This document shows, in pieces, positions 42,801 to 57,800 of a stretch of 64,000 bases of DNA. Below the pieces are notes generated by a model, which saw only the letters and a list, made by a program, of their open reading frames with translations, had not been told where the DNA came from and made no database searches. A program made the translations under genes and the position numbers. The stretch comes from Nautilus pompilius (lineage: Eukaryota > Mollusca > Cephalopoda > Nautilida > Nautilidae): the NCBI GenBank assembly GCA_018389105.1, contig JACATO010000982.1:92001-156000 (forward strand), read 5' to 3'. Position 1 is the stretch's first letter. Each line of letters starts with the position of its first letter.

Positions 42801-45800
42801 CTGATGGTCTTTTTGACATGTTCACCATAAAATAAAAGCATTAATGCACTAAATAACCACAAAAGTCACAAGGTAAAGCAATAACCAGTGGCTATGAACT
42901 GGACTGCTAAACAACTGGATTTCCCACGCACGGTAAAAAAACGGATTTGGGTTTTTTTTCGGATGTATAGATAAAGGAATCAACCGGTACAAATGTTCCA
43001 GTGTTAACACCGACTGTTCAGTGGTGTTGTCTTATATGTTAAGAGAAATCTGATGATTTTTTACTTTTCTCTCATATCTACCACAACTCAGCAGATTCCT
43101 TTAAGTCGTGGTTCACTTGAGGCCAGTATGAAGATGTGTGCAATGCCATGCTCTTGCAGCTACTAGATGAAATTTATTAAAATTATTTGTGGACCATTAT
43201 TTTTTGTTGCAGATTCTGGTAGTCCAAGCCTTGAAAATATCTATGTAGTTCCGTAATGAGTGGGTTTGCAGTAATCAATTTAAATACTGCAATTTCTGGC
43301 TGTCTTGAGTAAAAATTAACAATTTTTGGTTGGAAATGTTCCAAAGAAATCAGTGGCTCGTCTGGTAATTCTGTAGATTGTAATGGCTGTGGTTGTGTTG
43401 GTTGACTAACTTCTTGATGATGTAGACATTTAGCCCCTTTGTTTGTCCCACACCTTGATGGTCTTCAAGTGCAATTCTCTTCTATCTCTTAGAAACTAAG
43501 ATATGGAAATCCAGTGATCATATAGCAAAATGTTTCAAAATGCTGATGATTCACATTTCACATTCTTGAATGGTGTTTATTTATTTTCATGTTTAGACTA
43601 ATAACTTTTAGATAGGCACTTTTTAAAACACTTCTAAGAATATTGTCCTTTAACAAGATTGGTGACATCTTTACAGACGTTATTGCTTTTCGGACAACAT
43701 TTTCCATCTCACAAGAACAGACTTTAGCAACCCTTTAGCCTCAACAATTTTGCATTTTTCTTTGCAAAAATCTGGTCATGACATTTACTGGATTAACATT
43801 GAGACAAGGTTTTTGATTTAATGTTTTTTAAGGTTGTAGCCAAGGTACCCATCAACCAAATTCCGGTGGTGATGCTGTCTTGAAACTGAGATTAAAAAAA
43901 ATTTTTTTTTTTTAATTTAAGAAAAGAGCCAAAGTTTGACAAAAATTTTAAAAATTATGTATTTGCATGAAAGTATTTGTGATATTTTTCTTTTTTTCAG
44001 TGATAAGCTTTCTTTAAAGTTATAAATAAGTGTTGTGGGTTATCTCCCTTGAATAGCTTAGAATAAGATAAAGATCTAGATTTACATTATTTTTAGGCTT
44101 ATAGGTTGATACATTGTGGGATGGTGATAGACTTTTGAATTGCTAAGGTTGATGGACAAAAATTTGATCCTTAGATGGCTGGATTTGTTGTTGTTCTGTA
44201 AGCCAGCCCTGTGGGTTTCTCTGGGTACTCCGGATCTTCCCACATCTGAAAAATGAAGAATTCTAGAATGAGGTTCTGCAGGTACCTCTTGACTGACTTC
44301 ACACCTCAACAACTGCTCAGGAGTGCCCAGCCATACTGAGGTAACTACATACTTGGTCATCAAGACAGATGCTTCACATATTTCCCATCTAGCTTTTAGC
44401 TGTGGGATACAGGGGTCCAGAAAGCAGGGAAAGTTTGATGAATTATTCCTTGACCTATATACTTTACACTCTTTGGATTTAGTATACAAACTGTTTATTA
44501 CTTTTCTTCTTCTTCTGATGTTGCTTTTAGGTTGCTGCAGTTTGTGATAAAAATTGGAAGTGAGGATGGAAAACGAGGTTGTAGCCGGCCTCAGCACAGG
44601 AATGAAGGGGTTGTGGTTGACTTTTCAACAGACAATGAAATTACCTGGCAGGCCCTGAAGGTAATTGAACCTATCCTCTTTAACAACACTGTGCAGCTGT
44701 TCAGCATAGATCTGCCTGCTGATGCCAAGACAGACAGCACCATATTCCGTTTGTGGCAGCCATTGGGCTATGGAGGTACGTACCACCTGTGAAGGGAAAA
44801 ATCAACTTCAATACTATTAATATAGATTTTAAAAAAAATTATTATTTTTTCCCCTTTGTATCCATGTCAACAGAAATGTCATGCATTTTGGTGTATTCAT
44901 TTTAAATTAACTGTCTGTTTCTTCTGCGGATTCTTTCAGGTATGCCTCGGGCAGAATGGGCAGTGGATAGTGTATTGATTGGAGTCAATGACAGCAGCAA
45001 TTTTGGCTTCCAGGATGACTTCAGTGGATCTATGCCCAATCCAAATGCCTGGTACATTACACACAGTGGTGTTTCCAGAATCACCTGCAACTCTAAAGGC
45101 CATGCTTTGGAATTTAGCCGGAATGGAGGTAAGTTGTTTGCTACAGGTCAGAACAGGAAATTGTCGGCTTAGTTTTTACTTTACATGCACATATTCTCAG
45201 AAAACACGCACTACTTGTTTTAAAACACCTGTTTCTTAAGAGTAATTTATGGGATTTAATAGACTCTTGCTCTAGAAACAAAAAATATTTATGTACAAAT
45301 TTTGTTAACTAGAAAAACCAGCTATTCATTGTCATGATTTTACCTTCTGTTATACATATACATTAGCATTTGTAAATTTTAAAATGAGTTTTCCCTCTCC
45401 ACAAAGCTTTTAGAAATGGTCTTATCATAATGATATGGAAGCTTTTGTAAACCATGTGCACTACAGCCAAGCATTTATTTATATATAAAAAACCTTGCAA
45501 TCTAGTCTATTTCATGGAGATGTGGTTTAGTACTTCAGTATTGTGGAAGATGAACCCTCTACCTTACTCCGCTTCAGTCTGTTACTCAAAATCTCTGTTG
45601 GTCGGGCTTTCGGTCAATAGCAATTTCAGGTCACCAGAAAATGAAGTGGATGATTGACATATTATAAAAAAAAACAACATCAAAGAAGTAGACTGGTTCA
45701 CATGTGGATATAGGATATATGGTGTATGGGGTGAAAATGGCCTGTGTACACAGATATGGCTTCCGTGTTAAAGAAAGCCTTGTACAAACATTTAAAGCTT

Positions 45801-48800
45801 AAGGGGAAGCTTTATAGAAGTCACTGACTTCCTGCCCTTACTATACTAGAGTGAGTGTGTTGTTTGAAGCAAAAATAAATACATATCACCAAGTTGGTCA
45901 GCATGGTGATGGCCAAAACTATTGCACTACCTTAAATTTTTAAACAGCATATTTATTGAGTGTTCATTGTTCTGATATTTGCAAGACCTCTGTACCAAAC
46001 ATGATACCAATTTCCTGTGGGGATGTAATTGAAGAGAATAAAAGTGGTAAACTTCAATAAATGCTCACTTTGATTAAAGAATATTATTTTAAGAAAAGAA
46101 ATGCTTAAACATTGCATTGGTCATGCTATAATTAGATTTGAACAACCAAACACAAGGAGAAAAGTAAATAAATATAGCCTTTCTGTGGCTAATGTTTAGG
46201 TGACACAAATGGACAAACTTTGTCAGAGGTGACTTTGATACAGGGATAAAGATATAAACACTAATTCATAATTAGCTGGAATTTGTGAAATATATTAAAC
46301 AAGAATAAAACTAAAGATATTTGCTAAGACACAAAATTTTAGAATCTAGATATGTACTTATGTAATTCATTCTGAACATGTGTGAAAAGCTACTATTACA
46401 ATGGTGGACAGTTATCGCCACAGGAATCAATGTTATTATTATAGGGATGGATCAGTTATTGTTTCATCTGGATAAAGAGACTGATTAAATCTACTTTCAG
46501 AACTTAGATATGCAGAAACCTGGGACTACCACATCACTCCATCTACATTCCTGCAATTTGAAATTGCAATGGGCTGTGGAGCTCTATACCATACACTGTA
46601 CAGTGTGATGCTGGAGTATTCAGTGAACACAGGGAAGACATGGCACCCAGTCATTGATGAATGCACACCACCTAACTTTGTCTGCAATGGGTACCACCTA
46701 AGCAGTGAATATAAGTCAGCACAGCACATGAACTGGACACGGATAACTGTATATCTTCCACCTGGTGCTATGTAAGCTGGCTTTACTGTTCTGTCAGTAT
46801 TGAGCAAAATAATCCACACATTATAATCACTTTATTTAATGTAATATATATATTTGAATAATAACTAACTGGAAACATTAGAAGTTTTTTTCTTCGATTT
46901 TAATTATACATTTTTTAATTAAAATTTTTGTCAAGGGAGGTAATTTTATAAATATGTGGACGATGATGATTCTTGTTAAAAATTACAAACTTGATGGGTA
47001 AAAAATAGCTGCAAGGGCTGAAAAGAAGCAGATTGAAAAAAATTAACTCCAGCCATTTGATGAAATCCATTGGTTACATCAACATCTACATCATCAGAGT
47101 TGGTGAGAGTAGTGACTCAATGAGGGAGAATTCCTTCAGTTGTGTGGGGGTCTAATCCCTATCCAAAAAGGATGACATTGACTGCAAATAAATTTTCATC
47201 TTAAGCAAAATCGATTTATTTATTTTCTACATCAAAGATAAAATGCATATTTTGATAACTTATTGGACAATAAGACATTAGTTACACTCTTTCTAGAAGA
47301 CAAGTGTCTGCCAGGTACCATATCAGTGATTTAAAATTTCAGTTCTCCTGCCACAAGGTTCAAGTGGTTACAACACACGAAGACCCCTAGGGGAAATATC
47401 TGGGCCCTGGACAATGTGTATCTTGGACAAGGTTGTCCCTGGCTTTGCTCTGGCCATGGATACTGTAATAAAGGAAAGTGTGTGTAAGTATTATGATGTA
47501 CAGTAGCAGAAATATAATGCTGGATGTAGAGAGTTGGTTTGACCTTTTTTCCCACCACTTCGTTAGTATAGTAACTGAGCTGATTAATCAACCTATGTTT
47601 CGGAGATATTTCAGAATGTTGTTCCCAGGGAGACTGTTTTTGAGGGGGAAAATAAATCATAATTTAACTAATTTATTCACAATTCATGTTTGGTTGAGCT
47701 TACTCTAGCCTGTGTAACACACAGCATGCTTAGGCATTTCTCTACCCTCTCATACATATATATATATGTGTCAATGGTTCTTGGCCGGAAAATTATTTCC
47801 CAAAAAACTAATCTCTCAACTACCATTGCAAAAAAAGGGGGTTGATTTATTATTATAGTATTTCCTTAAAGGTAGGTTTGTTGATCTATGCATTACAAAT
47901 AGAAGAGGAGATTTCTCGGCACTTTTAAATAGAATATATGCCAGTGAAAGTCATGTTTTCTTTTTTCTAGCTGTGATTATGGCTTCTCTGGTTCTTTCTG
48001 CATTCCTGATCAGCCCCTGCCGATGACAATGAGGGATGATTTTGGATCTCCCATGCTTGACCAACACAATTGGAAGGAGATGTATGGCGGCGATGTCTCA
48101 AATATGTGTGGCAACATAGTTGCGGAAGATGCACTAGTCTTCTACAAGGTGTCTGTGTTACTGCTCTTTGATGCTTTCCACAAAACTTCCAGCGTTTTAT
48201 AATATGCTGCAGTGGCCATTCTACCACCACCAGTTTGCTGTATCAGTCTAAAAATAGTAATCATACCACACTGCTCCTTCACATGATGATATCCATTATT
48301 TTATACTAAGAGTGAAATAGGATCCACTTGCATTTATATTAGTTTCTCTATTGTGATCCATCTTTGTAGAGAACACAACATTTTTAAGTATTTTTAATGG
48401 CCAGATAATTTTGCATGCCATTCTATTATTTTTTTAAAAATTTTAATTTTTTAAATTTATGTTAATTATATGTTACCAGGAATCCCTCAGAATGGTTGTT
48501 TCTCAAGATCTGGACACATCCATGATAAACACCATAGAGTTTTACTTCAAGTATTCTTGCAAAAAAGAGTCACTGGCATGGCCACGGAAGTACAGTGTTC
48601 TCTTGCAGTATTCGAGCAATGGAGGCATCACTTGGCGTCTTCTCCAAGAAATTCATTACAAGAATGAATCAAGCCCAAGGTAAAAAAAACGAAACTACAA
48701 AATCCCTGCTGCTTTTTTTTTGTCATTTCTTTCTAAAACCTCAGGGGAATGCATCATCTGGTAAAAAGTTATAAAGATGCTTTTATCTTGATATAAAGAA

Positions 48801-51800
48801 CATTAACGTTTTTGGAATATTCTTTTTTAATTTTTAATTTCATTTATGATATAATATTATTTTACTTTTTAAATTCTATTGATTATGAATTAGCTTTGTT
48901 AGTTTGTTTCCTTTTCAAATTACTCTAAGGCAATTTTTTTTAATTGTAATCTTCCTAGAACATCTTTGACAGGACATTTATGGTTTGAAATACATCTTCG
49001 CACTGCATATATGTAGACCGATTATATTCTCCAGTCATGTTGCTCAAGGATTTGAGTTCAAAAATTTAAATAGACAGGCACAAAGCATATTTGCTGTTTT
49101 CAAGAAGTTTGACAGGTTTTTAGATTTCTTTTTTTTCTGTAATTTTATTTTTTTTTTTTTAAATTTCAATTAACTTTTAATATTTCAGATTCTTCAGCAT
49201 CTATTTGTCACCACCTGCCAAAACCAATGCTACGCGATTCCGATTTTGGCAGCCCAAACATGCAGGTAATTCTTGTTTTTTTTTTTTTTGTTTAAGTATT
49301 CTATTGCTGTCATTATCATTAGTAGTAATATTTCTTACTTCTTGGTCATTATAAGCCTTATTCATTTTTTAAATAATTACAAAACTTTATAATACCCAAA
49401 TTTCTATTTAAAGAATTTAAAAAAAAAACAAACACGAAAATCAGGGAAGTTATTGATTGTTTCCTATAGAGAGAAGAGAGTTTTGGCACTTTCAGTCTCC
49501 TTATAAGTAGTAGCAAAACTATCTGATGAAGTTACATTTTGGATATCTCTTTCTGTTGCCATTGGCAAGTTTTAGTTTTGAGGAGGAGGGTAATTTCAGA
49601 GTAAAACATTCCTGTTAGCCGCTAGGGTTTAAGTATCATGAAATAGCAGCACCTACATGTGCAGATGCCCCTGCTGTGGTCACCAGACTAAATATTAGTC
49701 ATAAGATGGATCAGAAATTTAGGGTTCATGACCAGCTTGAGTCATGTGTACAATCCTGGAATAGAAAACACTTGCAAAGTTTGGTGCACTCCAAATGTGG
49801 TCCTCTTTGGTACAGAGCCTGCATGATGTTAGCAGGGAAGTCTCTCTAAAATATAGTTTTAGTAATTACTGCTGTTTATACTAATAAGGTGGAGAATGCT
49901 TCTGTAAATATTGATCTCTACTTATGATCACTCTATATAGTTAAAAAAAATTTAAAAAAAAACATGATACCTTATACCTGTGGCCACAGGTTTGGCAGTT
50001 AGGGTGAGGGAGATGTTTTGGAAACCACAGATGACTGATGCTTGTCATAGAAATTTGAATTGGATGTCATCTTAAATATCAGAAAGCTTAACCAGAGGTA
50101 GGAATTTAACATAAAGTTTTCTTAAATTTTTTCTAGCTTAATTAGGTTATCTCAATTAGGCTCCCTGCTGGTAGTAAAGGACAACTATCACATAACACTT
50201 AACACGTATTCTGAATAAGATATCAAAGTTTTCTAATGCAATTTATTTTTTAGTTTTGATGCTGTATATAAAATACACCATAAAACAAATGAGCTTTGTG
50301 TTAATTGTGAAAGGATCTACAAGAAGCTTAGATTCCCCCTTTTTTTTCTTGGAATTCAAAGATCATTTTACTACTGCTAGCAAATATGTTGCACTTCAGG
50401 TTTGTTTCAGTCAACATGGGGCATTGATAACTTTTTTGTGGGAACCATGGCGATGAATCCAAGCACTCTAAACAATGACTTTGAAGGACGGGATCTGGAT
50501 CAAGACGTATGGCTGTTTTCCAACAATGGCAAGATTGGTTCCTTCTGTGAGCATTCCACCAGGTAAAACATGTTTCATATCCTTGCCTCACATAAGAGCT
50601 GCTACATAAAAAAATTCATGTATATGTTGCACCCAATCTGCAAAATTGCCCATTTCATGAAATGGTCTAACCTGCAAGTCAGCCTTTGCATATTTCATGA
50701 AATGAGCAACACTGTGCATATGAAAGTTGACATTTTTTTCATGTGAACAACATTCTATGTGGTCTGCATGGAGATGAATTAATATTTAATAAACATTTGA
50801 CAGTTTATGAAGCCTTAGCAGATTTTGTATGAATAGAGGACATCTACTCTTCGATCTCACTAGTTGTTTATCACTAGCAGTATGGTTAGAATTATATCTT
50901 TCTGTCAGTCCCTGGAAGTTCTGCTTATGAACAGCAGGATATTAATACCCTTAGGTGAGGTAAAACAGGCAGAAGTCACCAGATTACCATATTTTAAAAA
51001 CATATTCATTGGAATCCTTTGGTAGTGTTGATAAATGAGCCAAAAACAGTGACAAGTATGTGGTAACCAAAGAGGGTATGCTAAATATCATCTGAATGCT
51101 GCATGTGGAGTACCGACCATTGTTTGTTAATAGAAGATGATCCGTAGAAGATTACACCAATGTCCCATGGTCCCTTGTCCAAGAGTATGTCTCTTGGTAT
51201 GAAAGGTAAGCTGAAAATAAATTCAAACAAGAACCAGCATCTAGAGTAGTCATCAGACCTATTACTGTGAAGAACCTCAGTGAGCATGGACAGGTGGATA
51301 AGGTGGACATGCAAACAATGAAATATAGCAGCAGTTAGCAATGTATCCTACATCACATGGAGTGGCTGGCAAAGTTCCACATGGTTTATCCACTTTAATC
51401 CAAGACTGAAACAAAGATGGCTCATGAACTGCTACTGATCTTTCTGGACTTTAGTGCACCACATATTCTACAGTCAGACAATGGATGCAAGTTTACAGCC
51501 CAGGTTAATGAAGAACTGGCTACTTTCTGGCTAGAGATGGTTGACTACATCATCCTCAAAACCAGGAGTCAGTAGAATGAGGGAATGGTGGCACAAGGCT
51601 CAAACTTTTGGCCTAGATGGAGAACAACAATAGTGTTAGGTGGAGCTATGGGATTCACTTTGTTCAGTGGTCCCTGAACTCCTTGATGAGACCATCAAAT
51701 ACAAAGCTAGGACTGGTAACAAACCTTTCTGTGAGCTAATTTCCACATTACCAGCTGAATTCCTTATCCATCTTGGTACATATTATGAAGGACAAGCTAG

Positions 51801-54800
51801 AGGACATGCCAAGGGAGATTCCTCCTGCTCCACCCAGTGCTTCTGGTTTTAACAATCAACAACACAGAGAACATCCTGCAGAGTGACCAAGAAAGGGAGC
51901 CCAGCAGGGAATCATTAGCCATGCCAATAGAGTGATAGTGCACAGTACCTGATCTCTCAGTGCTCTGGGAACAGGTTATGACGTTGTTGTATCTGTTTCT
52001 TAGTTTGGTTGCAGCAAAGACAATCCACAAAATATTATTGGAATGGTGCTATTAGTTGAGCAGTCTGGTTTTATGATTGGCACAAGGAGTAGACTCATCA
52101 AAGGAAAAGCAGCTCAGAATCAGTTGGAATTCATACAGTCTAATGATCTGAAAGCTGGAAATGTTCCACTAAAGCAGCTTAGTATCCAAGAGATGTTATG
52201 TGCCCAGAATGTCTGTGTGATGTTAAGGGTTACATAATGTGTTTCTGAAGAAATACCTGCCTTAATGATGTTCCTGTCTGAAGGCTTGCTTGCAATGAAA
52301 CTGCATTTCATAGTAACAAGACTTGCAGATGTAGGCATGGATTAATTGGCAAACTACATGCACTGTGTAATGGACAGGGGTAATGGTCAATACATTGTCC
52401 TGGTTTACTCTTGTGGTCTACACCAGGTCTTCTTAGAGAATGTAAATACAGGAATAGCTTTGTGCTTTCTAGTATATTTTATATTTATAACTTTAGGTGG
52501 TAATTTATCTGTTCCATTTGATTTTAATTTAAAATAAGATAAAAATTATACTATGGCATTTATAAGTTTTATATTTCATGAAATATGAAGATGGCTTTAC
52601 TCGTTCGTAAAATGTGTAAATTTCTTGTATGGTCCTTGACTATTACAGTATTGGAAATAATTATGCACGCATGCGCATGCACGCACACACACACAAAACA
52701 CACACACACAGAGTCATGTTTAAATAATGAGTAAATGCAAATGCAATGCATATATAATACATTCACAGACCACTGAAACCATTTTACTGCTAGTGATTTA
52801 CTCCCCAAAGTTTTCTGATCACTGATGATCTGACTATTGACAAAGACCTGACTAACATCCAGTCTGGTTTGACAGTTGATTGTTTTGTAGTGATACCATA
52901 GCAAGAAGTAAAAACCTTTGAATTCTTCAATCAGATCTCTAAATTAAAAATAGCAGTTTCTTTGATATAATTAAAACTATGCCTATCTCTGCCTCTGATT
53001 TCCAACCTTGTCCAGAAATGCAACATTCCATTGGTGATAAGAATTCATGCTTGGATTACATCTTAATGGCTGTATCTTTGATCTTTCCCCTCACAAAAAG
53101 TAAGTGCCCTTAACCTCAATGTATCTCTCAAGCTTTTACCTCCCTAATACTACCCAGTTGAGCCTAGAAGTGGTGGCTAACATTTGTGTTGAACTGGCTG
53201 TGTATTTAGTCAACACTCATGATACAAAACATGCAGGATTGGAGTGGTAATTTGTCATTACAAAGTGTTATATTAATGAGGAGGATACTGGGTGTATCAC
53301 ACAGCCTCTACAACTCAACCTGTGCTGAGGAATACAGGTTTGAGGGTTGTTGGATGATGCAAATGCTCAAGTTAATTATCACAGAACAGACTACTATTAC
53401 TACTACTTTTTTTTCTTCTGGTTTAATTGGTTATATTTCTCAAAAGACATGCCTAAGTCCACATGGTTTGAACATATATTACTGCCATTGATGACTCAGT
53501 TCCATAGCTGATATTACTTATTAATGGATATAAGAAATAATAATAATATCATACTACAGAGACAACCATTTCTAGGCTCTCTTGAGGTAAGAGTAGGAAA
53601 AGTGATGCCAAAATGCAAGTGAACACTTTACTGTGCACCGTATGGCACAACTTTGACATGCACTATGTTTGCGGTCTTCTTGACAGAAGAGCTCTACTGG
53701 CATTGCCTGTTCTTCTTTGGAAAATATCAAACGTTTGACCAAAATTGAACAGAATGGAATGAACAAGTTATGACAAAATGTATCTTTATTTATGAATCCT
53801 GGTTACTTTACAGTATATCTTTAAGCATCCTTCTGCCAGCTTTCAATGGTGACTGGCTTATGAAGCTTTTTCTCCAGTTTATTGCCTTTAAGAAGAAAGA
53901 GCTGTCAGAATCAAAAGAAAAAATATGGACTTATAGACCATAATATTTTATCATTTTTGGTCACCACCACTGATGATATGATTTCAATCAATGAATTTTC
54001 AGAGAAGACACAAAGAACTCTGGTCAGTCAGCATTGGTGTTCCAGCGAGGAAATGGTGAGCATTCCGTTGTGACCAGAGACCTGGACGTGGGACCGATGT
54101 CAGTACTCCAGTTTGATGTAAGTGCCTCCCCCACCCCTGCAACCAAGACCATAGAAGTTGGAAAAAATGAGTATCTAAACAAAAACAACTATCCTCTTTT
54201 TAAAAAAGTCTTTTAATGCAAGAATAGAGATATCCCTAAATTATAGCTGGTTGTACTATTCCTGCTAGGGTCCCAGACTCACCCAGCTGACTTCTGTCAG
54301 ATATTCAGCCTGCCTCTTACAGACCACATGGCAAAGATATTTAGCACATTCTAAATCGTTTTGTTTTTTCCTTCTTGAGTGTACTGATTATTGCCTGCAA
54401 TCATGATTGGGCAGATTTTTACTGTTATTGCATATCCTGTTGCTAATCAAACTGCTTTGCTTGGGACAGTACAGTGTATGATATTGGAAACCAAAAGATA
54501 ATTGTAAAACTTTACTTCACATGGACAGCTACAACCTAAAATATAGCCACAGGTCTGTAGTATATTTCGAAAAATAAACAGATATGGAAGGGAAGAGGAG
54601 CTGGTGGTAATTTATATCGGTACATATCTAGACCGAAAAACATGATCTGGAGAAAGTATGGATGCAAGCTGGCCAGGACTAAAACTGCTTTTGATTCTGA
54701 AGAGTAAGCCATATAAAGTTTTATATTTATTGGTCGTGGTGTGTACACAGTTATCAGCCTTGAAGTTTAACTATTTTGTTAGAAAAAGAAACTTGTCTAC

Positions 54801-57800
54801 AGATGTTAAATAAAACAAAATTACACAGAAGTTTGGAGTTGGTGGTTAAAGAATAACTTGGACCAAAAAAACTAGTAAATTCATTAAGGACCCCAAGGAC
54901 TAGTGTTTAGAATAGGAAGTGGTGATTGGAGATATGACCAATGTTACTTTGTTAGGTTCATTAGATTTTGAAAAATATGCACATTAGCTGAGAAAGTAAT
55001 TTGAAAAAATATGATGCTTATTATTTAAGTAAAATGATTTGATAAATATGTGCATTATCTTAGAAAAACTAATTTGAAAAATATGATGTGCATTGTTTTT
55101 TTTTTTCCTTGTTTGTTTTGGAGTAGCCATCCCTAACCAAAGGATGAGTCAAAATTTGGTGCATCATTGTGAAAAGTTTTATTTACAAATGAAGTTTTGA
55201 CTGTAGTGTGCAGATTAAATGAAAGATATGATATACGTGTTGTCTGAGGAAAGTATTTTGAAACTTTGTGTGCATTTTTCTTCTTTCTTAGTGAGCATTC
55301 CTGCCTAGCAGGGGGTAAGTATCCTTTCCGATCTGAAATTAAAAAGGGACATTGGTTAATAGGTTCCTCTTCCATGATGATCTAATGCAGATTGAAAGAG
55401 GTGTGTCTGCTTCAGCAGAGAAATCCATACTAGAGCTCTTCATCTTTAGATGCGAGAAAAAACTGGAGTGCTCCAAGAAAATTCATAAGGCAGCCGGAGA
55501 AAAAGAGTGAAAAAAATCATGCTGCCACGGAGGTACGTCTGACTAAGCCCTCCAACTGAGATTCAGACGTGGTCCTCTCAACCTTAACCACCCAAAAGGC
55601 TAACCACTGGACTACCAAGCTGCTTATGGTGTGCATTACCTAAGGAAAAATAGAACACCGTGCACTCCAGCTTTTACCAGTAATGCTTTAGAAAGTTGAC
55701 ATTTTAGTTACCTATTGAAGTATGCACATCTTCTGTTTGCTTGCTCTTTGTTTTTGCCACACCTAGATTTAAACAAAAATCTGTAAAGATGATTTTCGTG
55801 TCCACCAAATAATTTTTGGGATATGCTCAAAATTTCATTAAACTTGAAAAATCTTGTGCTAAAATGTCACAACTAGAGTTAACCAACTCATCAGCATGGA
55901 CATCAGCTGGATGAGATGGTTCCAATGAAGAAAACACGACCTCTTCTCGCTGCAGATAAACGTAGGCTGTGGATCCCAGTCAACTCACCGGAAGCCCATT
56001 AGATTGGAGTTCTCTGCAGATGGAGGAAAGAAATGGCACCTTGTCGTCTCAAACTGTGCTGAATATTCTCTGGCAAGATGCAATGACCAGCATCACCATT
56101 CCACCATTTATTATGGTGGGACATCAAACTACTGGAGACGCATCGTTGTTCCTCTTGATGGACTCCATTACTGTGGGTAAGTCAGGCTTTTGCTTTCATA
56201 GATTGATAAATTTATTATATAACCATTGTAAAAGCTCAGTCAGGGGCACAGTTGTTTTGCTAATGGATGTTAATGAGTGCACATGGCTCCTTGTTAGACT
56301 CTGGAACACAGAAACTAAGGTTTTTTTGTTTTTTTTAGAAATAGTCTTTAAAGGATGTGCAATATTTTACAGATATTGTATTTTTAAAAGGATTCTCTAG
56401 AAGATGTAAAATATGAATTTAATTTTTTATGCTAATAAATATGTAAACTGATAGGATTTATCAATTTTTTTCTTGACATTCTAATTTGGCATATTAGTTA
56501 TTTAGTGCAGAACTATTCAATGTGACCTTTGCACCTGTGCTTGACTAATTAGTAAGTTGTACTGAATGCTATGAATAGTGAGTGAAAAGATGTAATCCAG
56601 CTAATCCTAAGATGAGTCATTTTTCAGGCATCTTATTTTTTTTTCTCTCTCTTTTTCTATTGCAAATTTGGAGATAATCGTAAGTTTGGAAAATGAAATG
56701 TTTCTTGTACCACCTGCAATGAATTTTTATTTTTTTTTTGAAATCATTGAAGGGCTCTCCGATTCCGCTGGTATCAAGGAGTAATCCCCAAGTTTGACTT
56801 TGCTCCTGAGTGGGCCATCGACAACGTGTTTATTGGAATGATGTGCATAGACCATTGTAGCGGCCATGGCAGGTGTGTGGATGGCATGTTGTGTCAATGT
56901 GACGAGCACTACACAGGAGACAGTTGTGTGTCTAGCATACCAAAGCTGAGCCATCTGCAGGAGGATTTTCACCTGCCTGTTGTTTCTTCTAACACACTTG
57001 ATAATGGCCATAGCTTCCAGAAGTCTTTTTCAATTCTCAATGATGGTAAGTTTTGCTGGTACAGAGGTTCAGTAGCTGGAAAACAGCACCATGGTGAGCC
57101 TTCTAAACAATTCACTAAACTGGCATGGTGTCCAACTAGAAAGAAATGTTCACCAGTTCATTCTCAGACAGAGCCGATAGTATCTACACCTGCGTACTAT
57201 TCACTATTAAGAGAGTGGCTTTGTTTAATGCCAGCAAATGCTTACCTGGCATAGCAACCTCAAATCCATTGTCTACACACTCACCTCTCATAACTAGATT
57301 CACGAAAAAAAAAGAAAATGGTCAGTCAGATTGTAGCTAGTAGTGAGGGTTGACTCCTGATTAGCCCATCCTTATGTGAACTGAGATTCTACTGCTCACC
57401 GATATTTGAGACCTGTGTGTGGCTGCTGTTGATTTCTATATGATGCTGTCCTGTTATATAGAAACCATTGCCCTTTAGCAGCAGCAGCAGCTAGACTGCT
57501 CTTGTAAAGTATTTCACTTTTGTTCATTTTCTGTGAATCACTAATAGTACGTATCACATGCTTGCTTACTCTTGTGTACACCAACCCACATGTACCACAT
57601 AGGAATGTGTGTACAGAAAAACTAAAGCATGGCGGCTAATCTAAGCAAAGAAACAAATTTTTCATCCTTTTCTGAATTTTCTGTAGTCAAAGGTAAAAAA
57701 AAAAAAGAAAACTAACTGCATATAAATGTTTTTCTTTTTCAATAATCCCTAAATTTTAAATTATCTGATTGATTTACTCTTTCTTCCATAAAGAAAACCC

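Noticed and set aside
44082-44597. 171-codon minus-strand ORF
   Set aside because: Overlaps a SINE copy and the antisense of reelin exon 28; no recognisable domain.
55395-55625. A tRNA gene on the minus strand
   Set aside because: A and B boxes are present but no cloverleaf is complete, and the sequence continues into a shared SINE body.
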